From the NCBI GenBank assembly GCA_023663085.1, contig JAMPIB010000013.1:1-62403 (forward strand): a stretch of 62,403 bases of DNA, given 5' to 3'. Under the pieces are notes generated by a model, which worked only from the letters and a program-made list of their open reading frames with translations, made no database searches and was not told the origin of the DNA. The translations under genes and the position numbers were made by a program. Positions 48,109 through 56,845 of this stretch are shown in pieces. The first letter of the stretch is position 1. Every line of letters begins with the position of its first letter. This DNA comes from Ruminococcus sp. (GTDB lineage: Bacteria; Bacillota; Clostridia; Lachnospirales; Lachnospiraceae).

Positions 48109-49455
48109 ATGGTCATTAAGATGAGAAAAAATTATACCAAACAGGATATCATTCGGTTGATGCAGGAGGAAGATGTGGAGTTTATCCGCCTGCAGTTTAC
48201 CGATATTTTTGGCAATTTGAAGAATGTGGCGGTCACAGCCAGCCAGCTGGAGCGGGCGCTGGATAATCAGTGCATGTTTGATGGCTCTTCCATAGAGGGT
48301 TTTGCGAGAATCGAAGAATCCGATATGTATCTGCATCCCGATTACAGCACAATGGAAATTTTTCCGTGGAGACCGCAGAACGGCAAGGTGGCCAGATTTA
48401 TCTGCGACGTGCACAGGCCGAACGGAGAACCCTTCGAGGGCGACCCGCGTTATATTTTAAAAAGAGCCATTAAAGAAGCGGCGGACTTAGGCTATATTTT
48501 TGAGGTCGGGCCGGAATGCGAGTTTTTCTTATTTAATACGGATGAAAATGCAATGCCTACGACGAACACACATGAGCAGGCGGGATATTTTGATCTGGGG
48601 CCTGCGGATTTCGGGGAAAATACCAGACGCGATATGGTACTGACGTTAGAAGAAATGGGATTTGTCGTAGAGGCATCGCATCATGAGATATCTCCGGCGC
48701 AGCATGAGATTGATTTCCATTATGATGAGGCATTGGCTACGGCGGATAATATCATGACCTTTAAGCTGGCGGTCAAGACAATCGCCAAAAGGCACGGGCT
48801 GCATGCGACTTTTATGCCTAAGCCGAAATACGGTGTAAATGGTTCCGGGATGCATATCAATATGTCACTGTCCAAAGATGGGAAAAATATTTTTGCGGAT
48901 GAAAACGATAAATTCGGTCTAAGTAAAGAAGCGTATTATTTTATCGGCGGCATCATGAAGCATATGAAAGGCATGACGGCGATCACCAATCCGCTGGTAA
49001 ATTCTTATAAAAGGCTGGTTCCTGGTTTTGAAGCGCCTGTTTATATCGCCTGGAGCGCAACGAGCAGGAGTCCGCTTATCAGGATACCGGCGACCCGCGG
49101 AACAGGAACAAGGATAGAACTTCGCTGTCCCGATCCAGCAGCCAATCCCTATCTGGCGCTGGCTGTCTGCCTGCGGGCGGGGTTGGATGGTATCGTCAAT
49201 CAGATCATGCCGCCGCAGAGCGTGGACTGCAATATTTTCGAGATGAGCGAGGAGCAGAAGAAGGCGAGCGGTATAGAAGAGATACCGGGTACTCTGATCG
49301 AGGCGATTTATGATATGGAAAAAGATGCGTTTATCAAAGACGTGCTTGGCGAGCATACGTATGCGAAATATATCAGTGCCAAAAAAGAAGAGTGGCACCG
49401 CTATCGTTCGCAGGTGACAGAATGGGAGATCCAGGAATATCTGAATAATTTTTAG
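48109..49455 (+). CDS. glnA: Glutamine synthetase type I
   Basis: The 448-residue enzyme matches GSI. It has Phe-Asp-Gly-Ser-Ser-Ile-Glu-Gly-Phe near residue 62, the metal and ATP site Glu-Val-Gly-Pro-Glu-Cys-Glu-Phe-Phe, His-Glu-Ile-Ser-Pro-Ala-Gln-His-Glu-Ile-Asp, Asn-Gly-Ser-Gly-Met-His-Ile-Asn and Arg-Ile-Pro-Ala. It lacks an adenylylation-type Tyr-Asp-Leu-Pro-Pro loop, as expected for the shorter GSI-alpha enzymes of Firmicutes. ATG at 48109 and at 48121 are both possible; AAAGG is very close to the first and at a better distance from the second. An ANTAR regulator follows. Confidence 0.94.
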   Translation: MVIKMRKNYTKQDIIRLMQEEDVEFIRLQFTDIFGNLKNVAVTASQLERALDNQCMFDGSSIEGFARIEESDMYLHPDYSTMEIFPWRPQNGKVARFICDVHRPNGEPFEGDPRYILKRAIKEAADLGYIFEVGPECEFFLFNTDENAMPTTNTHEQAGYFDLGPADFGENTRRDMVLTLEEMGFVVEASHHEISPAQHEIDFHYDEALATADNIMTFKLAVKTIAKRHGLHATFMPKPKYGVNGSGMHINMSLSKDGKNIFADENDKFGLSKEAYYFIGGIMKHMKGMTAITNPLVNSYKRLVPGFEAPVYIAWSATSRSPLIRIPATRGTGTRIELRCPDPAANPYLALAVCLRAGLDGIVNQIMPPQSVDCNIFEMSEEQKKASGIEEIPGTLIEAIYDMEKDAFIKDVLGEHTYAKYISAKKEEWHRYRSQVTEWEIQEYLNNF

Positions 49456-49540
49456 CAGCGCGGCCTGCATATGACAGGATGCTGAACAGACAGCATGAGG
49501 AATAGACTGCATGGGATTTTCGGGGCAAGGAGGTGAGCGT

Positions 49541-50089
49541 GTGGTCAATATTATTGTGGCTCTGCCAAAAATAGAAGAAGCAAAGGGCATACGTTCGCTT
49601 TTAGCCAAAAATGGTTTTGACGCGGTGACAGTCTGTACAACAGGTGCACAGGTATTAAGTCAGATTGATGAATGGAACGATGGCATAGTCATATGCGGTT
49701 ATAAGTTGACAGATATGCTGTATTCCGGACTGTACGAGTGCCTGCCTGCCGGAGTCGATATGCTGCTTCTGGCTTCGCAGGGCGCCATGCGGGACGGTAT
49801 AGATCATGCTATCATCTGTCTGGCGCTGCCGTTAAAAGTCCACGATCTGCTTGGCACGCTGGCCATGATGTCGCAGGCCATCATGCAAAGACGTCGGAAA
49901 GCCAGACAGCAGCCGAAAGCGCGCAGCGAGAAGGAGTTGGCTTTGTTAAAAGAGGCCAAGGAACTTCTCATGGAGCGGAATCATATGAGCGAAGAAGAAG
50001 CGCACCGTTATATCCAGAAATGCAGTATGGACAGCGGTACCGGAATGGTGGAGACGGCGCAGATGGTTCTGGCGGTCATGCGGGAGTAG
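49541..50089 (+). CDS. ANTAR-domain antiterminator with a degenerate receiver
   Basis: The 182-residue protein has a receiver-like N-terminal domain (about 1-115). It lacks the acidic pocket: the usual Asp-Asp is replaced by Leu-Pro-Lys, and the phosphoacceptor strand reads Gly-Ile-Val-Ile-Cys-Gly-Tyr. A C-terminal ANTAR RNA-binding domain (Ala-Arg-Ser-Glu-Lys-Glu-Leu ... Ala-Lys-Glu-Leu-Leu-Met-Glu-Arg) follows. ANTAR proteins bind paired hexaloop RNA and prevent termination. Clostridial glnA genes are often followed by such a regulator (NitR). I chose GTG at 49541 for the AAGGAGG at seven bases; ATG at 49511 would place that site inside the gene. It probably acts on the glnA leader. Confidence 0.87.
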   Translation: MVNIIVALPKIEEAKGIRSLLAKNGFDAVTVCTTGAQVLSQIDEWNDGIVICGYKLTDMLYSGLYECLPAGVDMLLLASQGAMRDGIDHAIICLALPLKVHDLLGTLAMMSQAIMQRRRKARQQPKARSEKELALLKEAKELLMERNHMSEEEAHRYIQKCSMDSGTGMVETAQMVLAVMRE

Positions 50090-50141
50090 TGTTGGACTTA
50101 ATGGCATTTTGCAAGTGTTCATGATAAAAACGATCAACGAT

Positions 50142-50175
50142 GACGGGCGGGACATAAAAGTCCCGTCTTTATTTT
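50142..50175 (+). terminator. Terminator after the ANTAR gene
   Basis: GACGGG and CCCGTC form a stem with an inner GGGAC/GTCCC alternative pairing and are followed by TTTATTTTT. The remaining sequence to 50347 is AT-rich and contains the activator-type promoter region of the next operon, where I see no good -35 box. Confidence 0.75.
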
Positions 50176-50347
50176 TGCAGTATTTTTCAGAAAAAATTTT
50201 CTATTAAAAGGAAAAAAATTATATCTTTTTTCTTTTCAGTAAAAAAAATCTAAAAAATAGTAAAGCAATTCTATTCTAATATGGTGTTATCAAAGTTAAA
50301 ATTATTTCATCATGAAAACAAGAAAACGATTTTTGAAAGGAGAGGCT

Positions 50348-51754
50348 ATGAAAAAGAAATTATTAAAAACCATTGGACTGATGATGTCTGCAGTATTGGT
50401 ATTAGGATGCACAGCCTGTGGAAACTCTGGTGATGCACCTGCTGCGGGGAATGAGGGAACAGCGTCAACGGATAGTTCTGCAAACGAAGCATTGGAAGAG
50501 CAATCTGATGAGGCTTCAAATGATGAAACTTCAAATGGTGAGGCGGAGGAGTCTGCATCTGGTGAGAAAGTAACGATTACTTTATGGTCACAATTTTCAG
50601 ATCCCAATTCTACGGATGGGAACTATGTTGCATTCTATAATGCACTGGAATCTATCAAAACAGATATGCCGAATGTTGAAGTTGTACATGAAGGAACAGA
50701 ATCAGAATCATATAAAGTAAAACTTAAAACAGCAATGGCAGGAAACGAACTGCCGGATGTATTTTTTAACTGGGGTGCCGGAACCATGAAACCTTATGTG
50801 GATGCAGGACTCGTACTTCCTCTGGATGAGTATATGACAGATGATGTGAAAAACAGGATATTAGGCGGTACATTGGATAATTTTATTTTTGACGGTAAAA
50901 CATATGGCTATCCATATAGCGTGGCAGTTGCTTCTTTGTATGTGAATACAGAACTGTTTGAACAGAACAATGTAAAGATTCCCGAAACCTATGACGAACT
51001 GCTTGAAGCGGTAGATGCGTTTAATGCGGTTGGTATTACACCGATTGCTTTGGGAGAAAAGGATTTGTGGCCGGGATTGATGATCTATGGTATACATGCG
51101 ATCAGAATGGCAGGAGCAGAAGCGTTTAATGCGGCGTTAAATGGTACAGGTTCTTTTGATACGCCGGAATTAATAGAAGCAGCAGGAAAAGTACAGGAGC
51201 TTGCAGGTAAAGGTGGTTTTGGAAACAGTGCAATGGGAACTTCAGAAGATGATGCTGTAGCTGCATTTAAACAGGGAAGGGCTGCAATGATGTTTATGGG
51301 AAGTTGGTTAAATGGTGATTGTGAAGCAGATGACGCTGCAGTTAAAGGAAAAATTTCTGTTATCAAATTCCCTGTGATCGAAGGCGGAAAAGGAACGATA
51401 GATGAGTTCCACGGCGGTTCAGGAGAAACTTTCCTCGTAAGCAGCAGTTGTGAACATCCGGCAGAAGCAGCGGCAGTTGCACAGTATATTTGTGAAAAAA
51501 TGTCAAAGGATCAGTATCTTGCCGGTTCAGGAATGCCGGCATGGGAAGCAGATATGGGGGATACCAGTGATCTGAATCGCTTGTCACAGGAGATTGCGAC
51601 ATTGACTGCGGATGCGACAGGATATGTATATTGGTTAGATTCTTTGACCGGCGGCTCGAAAGCGGATACAATTATGAACGAAATTGCCAAGCTGATTGAT
51701 GGATCTGTAACTCCGGAGGATTTCTGTAAAAATCTTCAAGCCATAAACGAGTGA
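50348..51754 (+). CDS. Sugar ABC transporter substrate-binding lipoprotein
   Basis: The 468-residue precursor has a lipoprotein signal peptide with cysteines at Leu-Gly-Cys-Thr-Ala-Cys (lipidation at residue 21 or 24). An acidic Ser/Glu-rich linker follows, then a family 1 solute-binding domain starting Lys-Val-Thr-Ile-Thr-Leu-Trp-Ser-Gln-Phe. Asp-Val-Phe-Phe-Asn-Trp-Gly and Ala-Met-Met-Phe-Met-Gly-Ser-Trp are typical of oligosaccharide-binding proteins. ATG at 50348 follows AAAGGAG; an ATG 36 bases earlier would displace the signal peptide. The GH43 gene downstream suggests xylo-oligosaccharides as ligand. Confidence 0.9.
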   Translation: MKKKLLKTIGLMMSAVLVLGCTACGNSGDAPAAGNEGTASTDSSANEALEEQSDEASNDETSNGEAEESASGEKVTITLWSQFSDPNSTDGNYVAFYNALESIKTDMPNVEVVHEGTESESYKVKLKTAMAGNELPDVFFNWGAGTMKPYVDAGLVLPLDEYMTDDVKNRILGGTLDNFIFDGKTYGYPYSVAVASLYVNTELFEQNNVKIPETYDELLEAVDAFNAVGITPIALGEKDLWPGLMIYGIHAIRMAGAEAFNAALNGTGSFDTPELIEAAGKVQELAGKGGFGNSAMGTSEDDAVAAFKQGRAAMMFMGSWLNGDCEADDAAVKGKISVIKFPVIEGGKGTIDEFHGGSGETFLVSSSCEHPAEAAAVAQYICEKMSKDQYLAGSGMPAWEADMGDTSDLNRLSQEIATLTADATGYVYWLDSLTGGSKADTIMNEIAKLIDGSVTPEDFCKNLQAINE

Positions 51755-51763
51755 TAACAGGCG

Positions 51764-51797
51764 GAGAATCCGGAAAGTTTTTCCGGATTCTCTTATT
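51764..51797 (+). terminator. Hairpin between the sugar-binding protein and permease genes
   Basis: GAGAATCCGGAA and TTCCGGATTCTC form a perfect 12-base stem, followed by TTATTATA. As in the Opp operon it would let the binding-protein message accumulate over the permease message. Confidence 0.8.
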
Positions 51798-51838
51798 ATA
51801 GGATTCAAAATTTTGTATCAACAGGAGGGAGATACATT

Positions 51839-52714
51839 ATGCAGAAGATGCTTGGAAATAAAAAGGCATATTGGGTTTTTGTGATCCCGGCATTAGTGAT
51901 CTATCTGGTCATGGCCTTTGTTCCGATTGCCATGTCCGGTTATTATAGTACAATGCAGTGGGATGGAATTGGAGAAAAAATCTTTATCGGAATAGATAAT
52001 TATTTGAAATTGTTAAAGGATGAAGCGTTTCTTTTGTCAGCACGAAATTCCTTTATTTTAGCAGTAGCTTCTATTGTAGGGCAATTAATACCCGCCTTGT
52101 TTTTTGCGCTGGTATTGGCCAGAAAAGTAAAGGGTGAAAAAGTGTATCGGACTATTTATTTTATTCCAGTACTTCTTTCTACAGTGGTAATTGGGCAACT
52201 ATTTTTAAAAATATATAATCCTGATTATGGTGCATTAAATGCTCTTTTAAAGAGTCTGGGATTGGAAGGGCAGGACTGGCTGGGAGATAAACGATTTGTG
52301 CTCGCGTCTTCTTTCTTTCCTATCGTATGGCAGTATATTGGATATCATATGCTGATTCTTTATACAGGCATAAAAAGTGTACCGGCTGATATTTATGAAG
52401 CGGCACAGATTGATGGGGCAAACGAGAGACAGATGGCGTTCCATGTAACGATCCCTTTGATTAAAAGTACTATGAAAGTAAGCCTGACCTTTGCAGTGAT
52501 CGGTTCACTCAAACTTTTTGATCTGATCTGGGTCTTAACGAAAGGCGGGCCATTACATGCGAGTGAAGTACCGAGTACCTTAATGTATACCTCTATCTTT
52601 TCACGTATGGAATATGGAATAGGAAGTGCTATGGCTATTTTTATTGTATTGGAGTGCCTGTTGTTCTATTTCCTGATTGAAAAATGTTTCAAAGTAGATA
52701 ATATTACTTATTAG
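51839..52714 (+). CDS. Sugar ABC transporter permease (MalF/UgpA type)
   Basis: The 291-residue membrane protein has six segments and a MalF-type EAA loop, Glu-Ala-Ala-Gln-Ile-Asp-Gly-Ala-Asn-Glu-Arg-Gln followed by Thr-Ile-Pro-Leu-Ile, near residue 190. GGAGGGA lies upstream of the ATG. It pairs with the permease at 52726, 11 bases after its stop. No ATPase is encoded here, which is normal because a shared MsmK/MalK-type ATPase is usually encoded elsewhere. Confidence 0.92.
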   Translation: MQKMLGNKKAYWVFVIPALVIYLVMAFVPIAMSGYYSTMQWDGIGEKIFIGIDNYLKLLKDEAFLLSARNSFILAVASIVGQLIPALFFALVLARKVKGEKVYRTIYFIPVLLSTVVIGQLFLKIYNPDYGALNALLKSLGLEGQDWLGDKRFVLASSFFPIVWQYIGYHMLILYTGIKSVPADIYEAAQIDGANERQMAFHVTIPLIKSTMKVSLTFAVIGSLKLFDLIWVLTKGGPLHASEVPSTLMYTSIFSRMEYGIGSAMAIFIVLECLLFYFLIEKCFKVDNITY

Positions 52715-52725
52715 GAGGAGCCAGA

Positions 52726-53556
52726 ATGAAAAAGATAAAACCAATAAAAGTTCTGCTTCATATTATTTTGATAGCATTTGCCGTGGTGCAGATTTATCCC
52801 TTACTTTTTCTTGTTTTCTTTTCCTTGAAAGATAATAACGAAATATACAGCGGTAATGTTATGGGACTGCCCAAACAGTTTCACTGGTCTAATTATCAGA
52901 ATGCGTTATTTAATGCTAACGTAGGACATTATTTATTGAACAGTATTTTTGTGACTGCTGTTGTCATTATCATATCAGATGTTTTAGCGTGTATGGTTTC
53001 TTATGCGATCGCCAGGATGAGAGTAAAAGCTAACCGCTTTGTAAAACCTTTTTTCTCCATTGGCTTGATGATACCGCTTCATGCGGTGCTTCTTCCGGTA
53101 TTTATTATGTTGCGTAATCTGAAAATGCTGGACACCTATCAGGCGATCATTGTTCCTTACATAGCTTTTGCGCTGCCGATGGCGATCTTTTTTATGATCG
53201 GATTTTTTCAGGTGCTCCCATTAGAATTGGAAGAGTCGGCATTTTTGGATGGATGCGGGATATTCAGGACATTTTTTACGATTATCCTGCCGCTTGTCAA
53301 ACCTGCATTGGCGACCATTTCTATTTTTACATTTTTATCAACATGGAATGAAATGATGTTTGCCATTACCTTTATAAATTCTGAAAAATATAGGACTCTG
53401 ACAGTTGGTATCATGCAGATGGTGGGACAGTATACAACAGATTGGGGAACAATGGGTGCTGGGTTGGTAGTAGCAACATTACCGACAGTTATTATCTATC
53501 TGTTATTTAGTAATCAGGTACAGAGTGGTATGGTTGCCGGTGCAGTAAAAGGCTGA
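52726..53556 (+). CDS. Sugar ABC transporter permease (MalG/UgpE type)
   Basis: The 276-residue membrane protein has six segments and the partner EAA loop Glu-Glu-Ser-Ala-Phe-Leu-Asp-Gly-Cys-Gly-Ile-Phe-Arg near residue 168, followed by Ile-Leu-Pro-Leu-Val-Lys-Pro. The C-terminal Gly-Ala-Val-Lys-Gly is a hallmark of this permease family. AGGAGG precedes the ATG. The GH43 gene begins 21 bases after the stop. Confidence 0.92.
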   Translation: MKKIKPIKVLLHIILIAFAVVQIYPLLFLVFFSLKDNNEIYSGNVMGLPKQFHWSNYQNALFNANVGHYLLNSIFVTAVVIIISDVLACMVSYAIARMRVKANRFVKPFFSIGLMIPLHAVLLPVFIMLRNLKMLDTYQAIIVPYIAFALPMAIFFMIGFFQVLPLELEESAFLDGCGIFRTFFTIILPLVKPALATISIFTFLSTWNEMMFAITFINSEKYRTLTVGIMQMVGQYTTDWGTMGAGLVVATLPTVIIYLLFSNQVQSGMVAGAVKG

Positions 53557-53577
53557 TGTCAGGAAAGGAAGGTATTT

Positions 53578-55218
53578 ATGAAAATTATAAATCCTGTTTT
53601 AAGGGGTTTCCATCCGGATCCCAGTATGATTAGAGTAGGTGATACTTATTATATCGCCTCATCAACTTTTGAATGGTGGCCGGGAGTACGGATACATGAA
53701 TCAAAAGATCTGATGCATTGGAAACTGATCACTTATCCGCTTAATGAGAAGCGTCTTCTGGATATGTGGGGTGAGCCGGATTCTGGGGGTATCTGGGCAC
53801 CCGATCTATCTTATCAGAATGGAAAGTTTTATCTGGTCTATACAGATGTGAAGGTAACGGATGGTGCATACAAAGACTGCATTAATTATCTGACAACGGC
53901 TGAGAACATCATGGGGCCGTGGTCAGACCCGGTTGTCCTTAATACAGCGGGATTTGACGCTTCTTTATTTCATGATGACGACGGAAAGAAGTATCTGGTC
54001 AATCAATATTGGGATCCCAGAAGTTTTCATCATCCTTTTTACGGAATCATGTGTACGGAATATTCGGAAAAAGAGCAGAAACCGGTGGGAGAACCTTGGA
54101 TAATTTATAAGGGAACAGCAGATCGTTTTACGGAGGGGCCTCATTTATATAAAATAAACGGTTACTATTATCTTTTTGTAGCGCAGGGAGGAACCGTCTA
54201 TGCGCATCAGGAACGGGTTGCCAGAAGCGAATCCTTGCATGGCGTTTTTATGACACAGCCGGGAGAGCCTATGCTCACCACATTAGATGCGCCGTTTCAT
54301 CCTATCCAAAAGGCAGGACATGGCTCATTAGTGCAGACAAAAGCGGGAGAATGGTATTTTGCACATTTGATGGGAAGACCGCTCCATCATCATACAGAGT
54401 CTATCGCTGAACAGAGAGGCTGGTGTCCTCTTGGAAGAGAGACCGGTATCCAGAAAGTTATCTGGGATGATGACGGATGGCCTCATATCATGGGAGGACA
54501 TAAGGGAATGGTGGAGGTAGATGCACCTGTGGATGCGACGGTCTGTGAAGGCGAAAAAAATAGTGAAAAAGATGATTTTGATCGGGATAAGCTGAGTCTT
54601 TCATTTCAGACATTAAGAGTGCCGCTGAGCGAGGAAGTTATGTCCCTTTCGGATCGGCCCGGACATTTGAGGTTGTATGGAAAACAATCGCTGGCGTCTA
54701 CGTTTTTACAGGCGCATGTAGCCAGAAGATGGCAGAGTTTTACTTTTGACGCCGAAACGAAGATGTCTTATAGACCGAAAAATATCCAACAGTCTGCAGG
54801 TTTGACTTGTTATTATAATACGAAAAACTGGTCTTGCATACAGGTTACATGGAATGAAAAATACGGCAGGGTTATTGATGTTGTGGCGACAGATCTTGGA
54901 AAGACCTTCAGCGTTTATCAGGAAGAGCCGATTCCGGTTCCGGAGAATGTGGAATATGTTTACCTAAAAGTGCAGGTCAGAGGGATTTTCTATCAGTATT
55001 TCTATTCTTTTGATGGAGAAAAGTGGCAGGAAACATCTTATCGGTTCGATTCCGCCAAATTGTCTGATGAGTATATTAAGGCTGTTTATGATGCCGCATT
55101 TACGGGGGCATTTACAGGAATGGTCAGCGTAGATGGATTAGGAACGGCATTGCCGGCTGATTTTGATTACTTTTCTTATCAGGAGTATGATATGGAAGTT
55201 GATGGCAAATATATATAA
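53578..55218 (+). CDS. xynB: GH43 beta-xylosidase / alpha-L-arabinofuranosidase
   Basis: The 546-residue protein has a five-bladed GH43 domain at about 1-315, with catalytic base Asp14 (Phe-His-Pro-Asp-Pro-Ser), Asp127 (Phe-Asp-Ala-Ser-Leu-Phe) and general acid Glu187 (Phe-Thr-Glu-Gly-Pro-His). A C-terminal beta-sandwich domain (about 335-540) is typical of the GH43_11/12 xylosidases. No signal peptide is present, so it acts in the cytoplasm on imported xylo-oligosaccharides, matching the adjacent importer. GGAAAGGAAGG precedes ATG. Xylose released would feed the xylulokinase cluster at 11.6 kb. Confidence 0.92.
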   Translation: MKIINPVLRGFHPDPSMIRVGDTYYIASSTFEWWPGVRIHESKDLMHWKLITYPLNEKRLLDMWGEPDSGGIWAPDLSYQNGKFYLVYTDVKVTDGAYKDCINYLTTAENIMGPWSDPVVLNTAGFDASLFHDDDGKKYLVNQYWDPRSFHHPFYGIMCTEYSEKEQKPVGEPWIIYKGTADRFTEGPHLYKINGYYYLFVAQGGTVYAHQERVARSESLHGVFMTQPGEPMLTTLDAPFHPIQKAGHGSLVQTKAGEWYFAHLMGRPLHHHTESIAEQRGWCPLGRETGIQKVIWDDDGWPHIMGGHKGMVEVDAPVDATVCEGEKNSEKDDFDRDKLSLSFQTLRVPLSEEVMSLSDRPGHLRLYGKQSLASTFLQAHVARRWQSFTFDAETKMSYRPKNIQQSAGLTCYYNTKNWSCIQVTWNEKYGRVIDVVATDLGKTFSVYQEEPIPVPENVEYVYLKVQVRGIFYQYFYSFDGEKWQETSYRFDSAKLSDEYIKAVYDAAFTGAFTGMVSVDGLGTALPADFDYFSYQEYDMEVDGKYI

Positions 55219-55229
55219 GCGCAAAGTCG

Positions 55230-55260
55230 AAAAGGAACAGCAGTCATGTTGTTCCTTTTC
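55230..55260 (+). terminator. Bidirectional terminator between GH43 and YesN genes
   Basis: AAAAGGAACA and TGTTCCTTTT-type arms (with one wobble) close around GTCA, with A runs before and T runs after the stem. It serves the GH43 gene and the convergent regulator, whose last codons lie within it. Confidence 0.85.
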
Positions 55261-56845
55261 TGTAGTCCCGGATAGATTTCCCAGTATATTTTTTAAAACA
55301 GTTGCTGAAATAATAAGCATCCGGAATACCGACAGCTTCTGCAATCTGATAGGCTTTTAAGTCTGTGGTGTTTAAAAGCGTAATAGCATGTTCCATGCGA
55401 AGGCGGTTCAGGTATTTGGAAAAACTGAATCCCAGTTCTTTTGTAAAGGTTCTGCTTAAGTAGCTGTCGTTCATATGGAATGTTTCAGCTATAGAACCAA
55501 GTGAAAGCGAAGAATCTGTCAGGTGTGCCTGAATATACTGCATGACTTCCCACAGGATGGTCTTGCTTTTATTGGTTCGGTAGGCAGCGATTTCTGATGT
55601 TAGCCGGGTCAAAAAAATATTAGTCTGGTTACGCAAATCTTGGCTGGTAGGTTCCAGCAGGATTTGTAAAAAAGAATTACCGGAATCAGAAAACAGACCA
55701 TCCAGAGGAATACCGATATCATTTGCTACATTGATGGCAGATGACAGTAATGTCATGGATAAAATACGTGCGTGTTCCAGACTGATCATATTTCCCTCTG
55801 AATCTATGAAAAGCGGAAAAAGAAGCTTTTGTACAGAATCAGGAAGACCGGCTTTAATATAAAATTTGATGTCCTCTAGCTCCGCGGGAGAGGAAGACCA
55901 TTCGGAATTTTGTACATGAATATCATTCTGATAGATAATGATCGGCTGGTTTGGCATATATCGACTGAATTTAAGTGATTCCAGAGCCTCTGACCAGGAG
56001 ATTTCCGCTTTGTAAAAATTATCATAGCAGTTACCGATACCAAATAATATTTCGTTTCCCGAAGTCTGATAGATACTGCGCTGGAGTTGTTCACATAAAG
56101 AAACGACCTGTACTTCTGGTGAATAAGTCAAAAGTACCAGATGATGATTGTTGTCAGCAAATATCTCAACATTTTTGGTATCTTTTAAATGATCTTTAAT
56201 AAATTCAAGATTTTTCATATCCTGCAGGAGATGTTCTTCTTCCGTTAAATTACCTGCATGAGAGGAATGCGCTTCTAAAAGGGTGACTTGTATGTACGAA
56301 GGTATTCCATCTGAAAAATAATAAGAAATCTGTTTTTCTGTAGAGGCTGAATGTGTACTGTTCTCACAAAATTCCAGTAAGAAACGTTCTCTTAAAAAAG
56401 AATAATTTTTTTCCAGAATTTTTTTGAGATGGTCAAATTCCAGCCATTGCTGTTTTTCTTTCTCAATCTGTTCCCGAAGTTTTAAAAGTGTTGATACCAG
56501 ATCATTACGGTTGATCGGTTTTAAAAGGAAATGAGAAACTCCCAGACTGATACACTGGTGGGCATAATCAAAGTCTTTAAAAGCAGTCGTAATGACGATT
56601 TTAATATGCGGATATCGTCTGGTCACAATACTGCAAAGTTCCATTCCATCCATATAGGGCATTTTAATATCTGTAAAAAGAATATCTGGGAGTTGCTCCT
56701 CCATGATAGCGAGTGCATCTTGTCCGGAAACCGCTTCAGCAATGATCTCCATATTCAGTTCATTCCAGTTTGTGGCTGTAATGAGCATTTTACGCGCAAG
56801 TTCTTCGTCATCTACAATAATGACTTTATAAATCGAGTTGTTCAT
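55244..56845 (-). CDS. YesN-type response regulator with AraC DNA-binding domain
   Basis: The 533-residue protein has an N-terminal receiver (acidic pair Val-Asp-Asp-Glu-Glu near residue 11, phosphoacceptor Asp in Leu-Phe-Thr-Asp-Ile-Lys-Met-Pro near 57 and Lys in Leu-Lys-Pro-Ile-Asn). A central region of about 270 residues of unknown structure follows. The C-terminal AraC/XylS domain has two helix-turn-helices, ending Tyr-Phe-Ser-Asn-Cys-Phe-Lys-Lys-Tyr-Thr-Gly. It is convergent with the sugar operon and its ATG overlaps the YesM gene end by 20 bases. It should activate the importer and GH43 genes. Confidence 0.92.
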   Translation of the reverse strand: MNNSIYKVIIVDDEELARKMLITATNWNELNMEIIAEAVSGQDALAIMEEQLPDILFTDIKMPYMDGMELCSIVTRRYPHIKIVITTAFKDFDYAHQCISLGVSHFLLKPINRNDLVSTLLKLREQIEKEKQQWLEFDHLKKILEKNYSFLRERFLLEFCENSTHSASTEKQISYYFSDGIPSYIQVTLLEAHSSHAGNLTEEEHLLQDMKNLEFIKDHLKDTKNVEIFADNNHHLVLLTYSPEVQVVSLCEQLQRSIYQTSGNEILFGIGNCYDNFYKAEISWSEALESLKFSRYMPNQPIIIYQNDIHVQNSEWSSSPAELEDIKFYIKAGLPDSVQKLLFPLFIDSEGNMISLEHARILSMTLLSSAINVANDIGIPLDGLFSDSGNSFLQILLEPTSQDLRNQTNIFLTRLTSEIAAYRTNKSKTILWEVMQYIQAHLTDSSLSLGSIAETFHMNDSYLSRTFTKELGFSFSKYLNRLRMEHAITLLNTTDLKAYQIAEAVGIPDAYYFSNCFKKYTGKSIRDYRKGTT

